From the NCBI GenBank assembly GCA_963576735.1, contig OY755175.1, forward strand, positions 17,004,401 to 17,068,400: 64,000 nucleotides of DNA, written 5' to 3'. Origin of the DNA: Bedellia somnulentella (Eukaryota > Arthropoda > Insecta > Lepidoptera > Bedelliidae). Under the pieces are notes generated by a model that saw only the letters and a program-made list of their open reading frames with translations, had not been told where the DNA came from and ran no database searches. The translations under genes and the position numbers were made by a program. This document shows, piece by piece, positions 55,446-64,000 of the stretch (position 1 is the first letter of the stretch; every line of letters starts with the position of its first letter).

Positions 55446-56159
55446 TGAAGTTAAATTTAATTACTATTAACGTAAGTGCACAAAATATATCAGTTTAATA
55501 ATATAACAATAAGAATCACTGATTTTTTATATATATATTATGACAGTTTTGACAAGTCTTTCTTGTTTACAAATATAAGCACACATCCACATCATACATT
55601 ATAGAACACAGTTGCTTCGCTTAAAGCTTTATAAATATTTACCAGAATTATTAACTGTCTGATGTTAAATATTACACAACGATCTAGATCTTCCGATCTT
55701 AAAAATATCTTACTACTGTGCGTCCCGGAGTCGTCATAAGTGCTGAATAGTAGAAACTATAGGGCATAAGCGAAATAGATGTTTAAGGAAAATAAGCACA
55801 CCTTGAGAACAAAAGTTGAGCCCTTGTTTATCGAATAACATAAGATCCCAAGGGTATATATTTTTTTCGGGAAAATAAATATCTTATGTTCAAACCCTTG
55901 TTAGGTGAGCCAAATTATACCAAAGTCTGTATAGTAGCTTAGTCGCGATTGAGCGACAAACATCCAAACTTTTTGCATTTATAATACCTATTAGTAGGAT
56001 TGAGGGGCAGGAAGGACCTTTTCATCATATCAGTAACATTTTACCACCAGTCTAACCGTGAGTATATGTTTTTATGTATACCGCCAGTAATATTATATTT
56101 TTTAGTAATCATCGTATTATTGGCACCAGTAAATTTTTGTTATGGAACATCGTCAGTAG
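55446..56159. other. non-coding stretch upstream of the CLAMP-like gene
   Basis: No gene was recognised. It probably includes the promoter of the minus-strand gene; a short SINE-A-type tail (AACCGTGAGTATATG) occurs near 56056. Confidence 0.4.
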
Positions 56160-56523
56160 TGTTATTCGTGAAAAGTGTGGTGTGAAAGATGATATTGTAA
56201 GAAAGATAGAAAAAGGAATGTTGAGATGGTTTGGGCACATAGAGAGGATGGATGATAGAAAATTGGTAAAAGGGATCTATAGAGCTAGTGTGGATGGTAA
56301 TGTTAGTAGAGGACGACCACGGAGAACACACTTGGAGCAAATTGAGAGTGTGCTCAAAAAGGCTGGCGTCCGAAGTATGAAGAATAAAAGAGCATGTATG
56401 AAAAGATTGATGGATGTAAACGAAGCTAGAGAGGTTTGTCAGGATCGTACGAAGTGGCGATCGATAGTCTCTGCCTACCCCAATGGGAATTAATGGCGTG
56501 AGTATATGTATGTATGTATGTAT
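56160..56523 (+). mobile_element. 5'-truncated RTE-like LINE tail with (TATG)n
   Basis: It encodes VIREKCGVKDDIVRKIEKGM, LRWFGHIERMDDRKLV and RGRPRRTHLEQIES to the stop, then ATGGCGTGAGTATATG and (TATG)n. It is flanked by GTCAGTAG (56152-56159 and 56524-56531). Its last roughly 45 bp resemble the SINE-A 3' end. Confidence 0.9.
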
Positions 56524-56662
56524 GTCAGTAGAAACGAGCCACCATATCGCGAAAAGGTCAATAGAAACTAAAGTGAAGAGAAAAAGCCATAGCGAACACT
56601 AATAATATTAACGTCATGAGTATTCCTATTAAGTCGTCATATAGATATGTATATGCATAATA

Positions 56663-58072
56663 TGTGTGTGTTCTCCGTGGTCGTCCTCTACTAACATTAC
56701 CATCCACACTAGCTCTATAGATCCCTTTTACCAATTTTCTATCATCGATCCTCTCTATGTGCCCAAACCATCTCAACATTCCTTTTTCTATCTTTCTTAC
56801 AATATCATCTTTCACACCACACTTTTCACGAATAACACTATTTCTCACTCGGTCACATAATCTAACATTACACATTTTTCTGAGGGACCTCATCTCTACT
56901 GCATTCACTCTGCTCTCATGCTTCTTCTGCCACACCCAACATTCGCTTCCATACATAAGCGTAGGAACAAGAACAGCATCATGCACAGCCATTCGGGCCT
57001 TTTCAGACACCGATTGACGGGTCATTAGGCTATTCATTGCTCCATTTACCGCATTACCCTTTTTCACTCTTCTTTCAATATCTTCATCACATTTTCCATC
57101 CCTTGTAAACAAACTTCCCAGATATACAAACTCCTTCACCTGTTCCACATCCTTACCATCAATCGCAATCACGCATTCTGTCACATCTTCCTGTCTCTCA
57201 AAAACCATCGTTTTGGTCTTATCCACATTCACCCTCATTCCCTTTCTTACAAAAGACTCACATGCAATATTCATCATCTCTTGCAACTCTTCTGCCGACG
57301 ATGCAAGTAGCACTTGATCGTCAGCATACAAGAGGCACTTAATGATGAATCCACTCATTCTTAGTCCATAATCACTTTCACGCAACTCTGTCAAACAGTC
57401 ATCCATGAACAAATTGAAGAGCCACGGAGAAGCTACACATCCCTGTCGGACACCCCTAGAGATTCCGAACCAGTCAGTGTTTTCCCCGTTTACTCTTACA
57501 CATGCACTAGAATCCTCATAGAGTGATACTAATGCACGTATAAGTTGACTCTCCAAACCGAACTTGGATAACACCTCCCATAAACACTTTCTTACCACCC
57601 TATCATACGCCTTCTCTAAATCAATGAAGGAGCAATACACCTTTTGGTTCTTAGCTAAGAACTTTTCGGTGATGCTCCTTAGAGAGAAGATTTGATCCAT
57701 ACATCCCATTCCTTTCCTAAATCCCGCTTGCACATCCCATATTTTCTCATCAGTTTCATTCATCACTCTTTCAATCAGTACCTTAGCATACAATTTACCA
57801 ACAATGCTGAGTAAGCTGATGCCGCGGTCGTTTTTAGCCTCTTGGTGTGACCCCTTTCCTTTATATAGAGGCACAATCACCGCACACTTGGACCAAATTG
57901 AGAGTGTGCTCAAAAAGGCTGGCGTCCGAAGTATGAAGAATAAAAGAGCATGTATGAAAAGATTGATGGATGTAAACGAAGCTAGAGAGGTTTGTCAGGA
58001 TCGTGCGAAGTGGCGATCAATAGTCTCTGCCTACCCTAATGGGAACTAATGGCGTGAGTATATGTATGTATG
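56663..58072. mobile_element. 5'-inverted RTE-like LINE (twin-priming structure)
   Basis: The left part (56663 to about 57885) is on the minus strand and carries the RT (FIDLEKAYDRV, GVRQGCVASPWLF, LLYADDQVLL) to RGRPRRTH. The right part (about 57886-58072) is on the plus strand and continues from the same point (LDQIESVLKKAGVRSM) to the (TATG)n tail. The whole is flanked by TATGCATAATA (56652-56662 and 58073-58083). Inversion of the 5' half within one target duplication is the known outcome of twin priming. Confidence 0.9.
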
Positions 58073-58202
58073 TATGCATAATAAGTAAGGGACCTATTAA
58101 TTCAAGGGTAGATCGCAGATCATTTTCTAGGAGGCGAGAGGAATAGATCCCCAGATGTATATTATTCAGTGACGGGAGTTTTGTAACGTATGGTATAATT
58201 AA

Positions 58203-58436
58203 CATCACTCACAGCTATAAATTCCTAGAAGGGATATTTTCTAGGGTAGACATAGCTTCAGAATAAGGAATTCCTTAGCCACTTTTAGAAGTTGTTTGGG
58301 GAAAAGGTGGTAAGATAAATGTTCAATCACCCAAAAATTACATAAAAATCCCCAATACCCTTAGTCGCTTCTTACTGAAACTAACGGGAAAAAATGGGGT
58401 ACTGTTATTCTAAGCCAACATTAGCCAGCCAAATAT
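58203..58436 (-). repeat. degraded SINE-A copy
   Basis: Reverse copy from CACTCACAGCTATAAATTCC to TTCTAAGCCAACATTAGCCAGC, with a short insertion. Confidence 0.75.
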
Positions 58437-59143
58437 TATATAATTACTCCATAAACCAAAACGAATATTACCTCTGGTACAGTTAAATTGGAAATCCGAA
58501 AAAAAAAATCGGGTCTTTGAATGTATTATGGGAAATAAACTTTCCTTTTCTGGTTTTTCCAGTTAACTGTTGTGCAATAATTTAATTATAAACAGATAGT
58601 TATATAGTATAGTTATAATATAATACAACAATTACAAATAAAAGAAGAGATAAAATTGCTAAAAAATTAATGTAATATGATCCTATTATGTACATGTATT
58701 TAAAAGGGTGTAGTTATTTTATGTATTGACAGGAATTTTCTTAACACATTTACGCTTGACGCAATGGTTAAATTTGTGTGGGTGGTATGGTATGAACTAA
58801 TTACAATACAAAAATGTCTATTTTAGAAAACAGTAAAATCAATATTGCTGAAATCGACACCCCTTGAAATATATAAACAAACAAAAATAATAACTTATTG
58901 TTTATCTATTCTTACAAATATCTTCAACAATCTCCTGTTGAAAATCTGTCATTATTACTTTTCGTATAATATTGTCCTAGTAACAGAGCGTTCCTTTGAT
59001 GACATCACTTTTTTTGGATAGAAAAATAGTAGATATCTGATGGTGAAAAAAAAACATTATTTAAAGTTTTACTTCTATTATGTGAGAACACTCACATAAT
59101 AGAGAGAACAGTGCATTCTTTTGGATACAATTCTCATTCGATT
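58437..59143. other. CWC22 3' flank
   Basis: AT-rich non-coding sequence that should include the CWC22 3' UTR. No other feature was recognised. Confidence 0.45.
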
Positions 59144-62100
59144 CTAGGCTCTAGTTTTATGACGTTTTGAAGTACTTTTCTCTTTTTCGATCTCTTCTCT
59201 ATTTTTTATGTCCCAGTCATCAGTAACATTTTTAGACTTTTTCTTTCTTTCTTCGACGCTGCTATCGCTGCTGCTGTCACTATCACTGCTTGTATCAGGT
59301 TTTTTCTTACTTCTTTTTTTATCTTTCTTTCGATCTCGTGTACTCTCTATTTCTTTTTCTGGGGTATAAGATGTTATCTCTTCGCGCGCTCCTTTATCTC
59401 CGTTTCTTTTCTCGGTCCTATAGTCTGTTGTGTTTGTTTTACTTTTTGATTCGTAACCACTATCATATTTTCTTTCTCTACGTTTATCATCTTCTGATCG
59501 AGAGTCATCTCTGTATCGTTTACTTTCTTCTTTTCTTGAATGCGATTCAGTATCATCTCTCTTATCATTCCTGTCCCGCCGCGAATCATTACGGTCTTGG
59601 TCTTTATCGATTCTTCTTTCGTCCTCTTGATATTTTCTTCGGTCTCTATAAGATCTATCGTTTGATTCCTGTCTTGAAACGTCTCTGTCAGATAGTCTCT
59701 GTTTACTATCATTTCTTAAGTCATCTTCGTTATCATTACTAATTCGTCGAACATCTTCTTGGTTCCAGTAACTTTTTGGGGCTCTGTTGTCACTTCTTTC
59801 TCGCTGACTATAACTATCTCTTTCACGCCTGCTATCATCTCTTCTACTATTTTCAGTATCTCTTTCGCGCCCGCTATCTTCTCTTATACTATCCTCACTA
59901 TCTCTTTCACGCCTGCTATCATCTCTTCTACTATTTTCACTATCTCTTTCACGCCTGGTTTCCTCTCTACCTTTATTTTCACTATCTCTTTCACGCCTAC
60001 TCTCGCCTCTCCTACTATTTTCATTATCTCTTTCGCGCCTGCTCTCACCTCTTTTACTATTTTCATCATCTCTTTCGCGCCTACTATCATCTCTCCTACT
60101 ATTTTCATCATCTCTATCGCGCCTGTTCTTATCTCTCCTACTATTTTCATCATCTCTTTCGCGCCTACTATCATCTTTTCTACTATTTTCACCATCTCTT
60201 TCTCGCCTATTGTACTTTTCAGAATACCTACTTCCTTGGTCTTTTTCTGGTCTTTCTTCATTTGTTTGTGTTCTCCTGTCGTCGTCTCTATCGCGACGTC
60301 TGTCATTTCGAGAATCTCTTGGATTTCTTGGAACGAGGAAATTATCCTTGTCTCTTTCTGGTTCCTGCCTCCGCGCATCTTTTCCATACGTTTCATAAAA
60401 TCCTTCGTGTCCCCAACGTTCTATATTTTCTTTATTTTTATTATTATTTTGTGATGTTGCTTCAGGATCTTTAGAACTGGACTTGCTTTTTGACTTGTCT
60501 TTCTTTGATTTTGAGGATGCTTCTTCCTCAGAATCTGGAAAGAAAGTTATTTTTCGTTAATTACTAATAGAGTACTATAGTTAGTTTAGATAACACAAGA
60601 GTGTAAATGTAAAAAATATAACAATTAAGAAGAATACATATAGGGCATAGTATAATAGGGTCTACTACATATAGAATTTACACTCTGTCTCGCGCTGAAT
60701 TCGTCCCCACATAGGGCCTCAAATTGGAAATTCGATCTTTGGTAATAATCTTATTTTTTTATTACAAAGAACTGCTATCAAAAGTTTGATTTAAGCAAAT
60801 ATGATTGAATAACGCTTGACAACAGTAATATTTCCATTTATGTTCTGTAAGGAGTTGAGATATAAGCGTGAAAAATCTATGTGTCGCAGGGGGGAAATCG
60901 AGGCGGATTCAGTTAATGTTAAAAATACGGTCAAGATCGGATTCTTCCGGTCAGATCATAACCCTGCCCCCACTTGACTTCCATAACTATTCAGTTTATA
61001 GATTGCCAAGGAATTGAGAGTGCATGGAAATATTTTCACATTACAGCCGTGAAACTCACTATGATTATTGCAAAATGGCGATGGCACAACCCTAGCATGA
61101 ATTATCTCACGCATGTACGCGTCATATGCGGGCAGGTGTACAAACACTGGGATAACTACACTAGCCCAAAGAGTTGCAAAACTTAAGTGTGGAGCTCTTG
61201 GGGGTTTCCTATGTTTAATGGTGGAGGTCTATTGATGGATGATCATGAGAAATGACTAAAAGGGACAAACATACCACTAGAATCATCTGAGGATGATGAT
61301 GAACTGGAATCATCAGAGCTGCTCGAACTAGAATCACTGTCAACCTTGATTTCTGTGATTGAGGGCAGCACATTCTGGAAAATAAAGTATTTAGGTTAGA
61401 GCATTATTGCAGTCAAAAAACTATGATCACTGTGAATACCAGGCCCAGCCCAAGTATGCCGATTTATAATTAACTATGTCTCATATGAATTAAAATATGT
61501 CAGACTAGTTTGGCTGTTAGAAAGCAATCACAAGATAACTGATGTGCTCTGCTAACGGGAAACACTGAGGCAGGCTGCTATAACCAGAATATCAAACAAA
61601 ACATTTACCCTACTGTTAAAAGGTTAAGAGAAACCTGCTTTAGAGTGTCAGCTTTTTTTTTATTTGCTTGAAGTCAGCCAAAAATACAGTATATTGTTAG
61701 TATTTAGTGTTGAACTACTAATGAAAATATATAAGAAAACTCTTTATACCTTAGGCATCTGTTTTAAATGTTCTCTTAATTCATCAGTCAATCCTCCGAG
61801 ACCAATTGAAGTAAAGAAATTAATAGAAAATCTTGTATTTTTTGGATTGTCTCTGGGGAATATCCCTGAAAATGCTTCCTGAAGAGTCCTGAGAAAAAAA
61901 AATACATTAATATAAGCTTACACAAAGAAAACTATTGGAAATGTATGACAGTAACTCACGGATCTTTTAGCCGATCATTCAACTTCTTTAACCCCATATA
62001 TTCTGCAAGCTCTTGGAAAAGGATTTTAATGTATATTCTACTTGAGCTAGTTGTGTCTTCTTCATTTAGTTTGACGCATTCAAGAGCTTCCCAACTGATT

Positions 62101-64000
62101 GAATCGGTGAAGAGTAAATGAGCAAAAAACTTGCTAACATTTCTCAATCGATTGGTGTCAAGTCTGTGTGCCGTCGAATATGAATCTTTGAAAATGTTCT
62201 CAAATGGTTCAATGTAAACGCGATTTATATTACAGAACCGTTGAGCCAGCAAACCGTAAAACTTTTCGTACGTCCTTTGTTCAGCACAGCAGTCTAGAAA
62301 CATATGACACAGCTCTATTTCTTGTCCAGGTTTTAGTTGCATCTTCATGAGTTTATGTGCACATTCTTCAAAGTCCAAACTTGAGTTGATAGTCAGATAA
62401 ATGGTTCTGCGCAATGCAATAAGGTTTGTTTCAGTATTATCAATGATGGTGACTTTTTTCTCAGCTTCCTCATCCTCTTCGTCATCCGATTCTTCACTTC
62501 CGCTGCCAGATTCTTCATCTTCGCCTGATTCAGCATCAGATCCAAGTATCTCCTTACACAAATCTTTGTATTTTTGTTCATTTTCCTCGTATTTGTCGTC
62601 AAATTTAAAAATATCTGAAATAATATTTAAATTAATTACTAAGAATAAATGGCTCAGCTTATATATTACATAAATACTAAAATGTGTTTAGAACACTTTG
62701 ACACATAAACTGTCCGACTTTCGTCACTAGTTTCATCATTAATTTTGTAACAAAGACAGAAGTTTGTATGAAAGGTGAGCAAGTTTATTTTGATTGTTTT
62801 GTTTAGAGAGAATGTCATAAATAATTCTAGCATTCATATTACTTTAAAAAGCAATAGGTTTTTGTGTATATAAACAGCCTAAAAAATACCCCCAAACCCT
62901 GACCAATGACCAAACTATACATAATATATTTTTTACAAATATATATTTTAGCCCCATTACAGTGGCTACATTAAATATTGGGCCTCCTGTATGAGATTTT
63001 TGTAGGTGGTATAATAAAATTATTACCTTACAAAATAATCTAAAGGTGTGTGTGACCTATGTAGTAGAGGTGCAACACTGCTTAATCAATTTGAAACTAT
63101 CCTATTAGGAATCATTGAAGTATCAATTACAGTAAGTGCAAATCAATAATACAAAATCACCTAGAATCATGTAAATATGGCTTTTCAAAATCTATGACAG
63201 CAACATAATTTCAATACCAAAATACAGATTGTCAAAAGTCAATATATCTATGTGTAAAAATACCTGAGGACACTTTAAATTTATCAGAAAACAAAGGATT
63301 TAAAAGAAATCTTAGTTTGAAAGCCTATTATAATACATTTGATTACATTAATGATAAAATGGCTTGGACCATTTATTATTAGGACTTAGTGCAGGAAATT
63401 TCTGGAGCAACTCGAATATTGTAATGAACTTTAAAAGATTGTGATGATGAGTTTTTAATTTGTATAATTACAAGTATGTAATTTCACTCGCATCAAACTC
63501 AAATGGGTATGGCTTAAAATAATGTAACAAAGTTGTTCTGTCTGACGCACAAAAACCTATGGCAACAGTAAAATTTACTTACTTAGGAGATCTTGCGCAT
63601 CAGTGGCCTCGTCCAACATTAGCAAATGTGTGAATTGCTCCTCCTCTGGCACCAATTCTAACTCTTCAATGACGGCAGGATGATCCTTAAATCCATCTTT
63701 CCAAACTTGAAACACAACCTCTATCATATACTGAACTCTTTTATCTAACTGACCTTCATGGAGAATGTTCCTTAACATCTCAAATATTGCATTAACACCT
63801 TTAGAAGAAACTTCAGTCAGTTTTTGCCCACATTCTTTAAGAAATGCAATAGCCACCTCTACTGAATCATCTGTGGGTGACTCAACTAATAATGTTAATA
63901 GTTCCAAAGCTAATATTTCATGTGCTACCCTTTGGTTAACAAGATGAGCAATAAATGAAGCAGAAGATATACAAAGAGCTTTGTCATTTCTCTTAAAACC
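59144..64000 (-). CDS. CWC22/nucampholin splicing factor, C-terminal five exons
   Basis: The exons are >64000-63583, 62614-61960, 61888-61751, 61374-61275 and 60534-59144, all GT-AG with matching phases. The edge exon encodes the end of the MIF4G domain ([39 protein letters not shown]), and the second holds an acidic Ser/Glu linker and the MA3 domain ([34 protein letters not shown]). [18 protein letters not shown] follows, then poly-Ser and a long C-terminal region rich in Arg, Asp, Glu and Ser with about ten 14-residue repeats. CWC22 escorts eIF4A3 to the spliceosome for exon-junction complex deposition; the Drosophila protein is nucampholin. The acidic-basic tail is typical, but the tandem repeat may be lineage-specific. 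The N-terminus lies outside the window. Confidence 0.95.
59812..60216 (-). repeat. 42 bp minisatellite inside the CWC22 coding exon
   Basis: About ten in-frame copies of a 42 bp unit encode SRRERDxENSRRDD-like 14-mers. The reading frame is preserved in all. The repeats also create long open frames on the opposite strand, which I regard as shadows. Confidence 0.9.

Noticed and set aside
59759..60474. Two long plus-strand ORFs (231 and 232 aa) with repetitive Phe/Ile/Tyr composition
   Set aside because: They are antisense shadows of the CWC22 minisatellite exon; the minus-strand frame is continuous, spliced correctly and carries the family's tail.

Overview
This is an insect nuclear window, most likely from a moth or butterfly. 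The evidence is AT-rich intron-split genes, a Dong/R4-type retrotransposon sitting in (TAA)n, and a roughly 250 bp SINE with a (TATG)n tail in about 18 whole or partial copies. Most of the 64 kb is transposon sequence, much of it nested. No prokaryotic features were seen.

Host genes from left to right. The last two coding exons of a reticulocalbin-2-type ER calcium-binding protein lie at 299-1269 (+). A complete Rab5 GTPase has four coding exons at 27914-33549 (-), with a possible untranslated first exon near 43.7-43.9 kb. UTP23, an 18S rRNA processing factor, has two exons at 49222-52162 (+), and its single intron contains the whole gene for anaphase-promoting complex subunit 13 (49390-49602, +). 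A small acidic gene of uncertain identity, possibly of the flagellar CLAMP family, lies at 53897-55445 (-) and appears to be broken by a LINE. The C-terminal half of the splicing factor CWC22/nucampholin runs from 59144 off the right edge (-).

Mobile DNA from left to right. A TIR element carrying a CXC-domain ORF (1361-2711) has an internally deleted foldback derivative at 6966-7531. That derivative sits inside a hAT-like element (4874-7559) with an 8 bp target duplication, which also carries a truncated LINE. A Dong/R4-like retrotransposon (7934-17009) is split in frame by an intact CR1/L2-group LINE (10030-15201, -). A Helitron (17732-20408) containing a nested opposite-strand Helitron and a SINE-in-SINE splits an older RTE-like LINE. 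A second, damaged copy of the CR1/L2-group LINE lies at 37747-41262. Three copies of a TA-target TIR element fill 44.2-48.4 kb, each with the same SINE inside, and one also carries an 80 bp hairpin MITE. A 1 kb palindromic foldback element lies in the UTP23 intron. RTE-like LINEs at 56.2-58.1 kb, one with a twin-priming inversion, share their 3' end with the abundant SINE.

The observations I rate highest are: a canonical -1 frameshift heptamer directly before the ORF1 stop of the CR1/L2-group element, present in both copies; the shared 3' end linking the SINE to an RTE-like LINE; loss of the expected RPD/KPD endonuclease residues in the otherwise open Dong ORF; the APC13-inside-UTP23 arrangement; and the LINE that interrupts the CLAMP-like gene.
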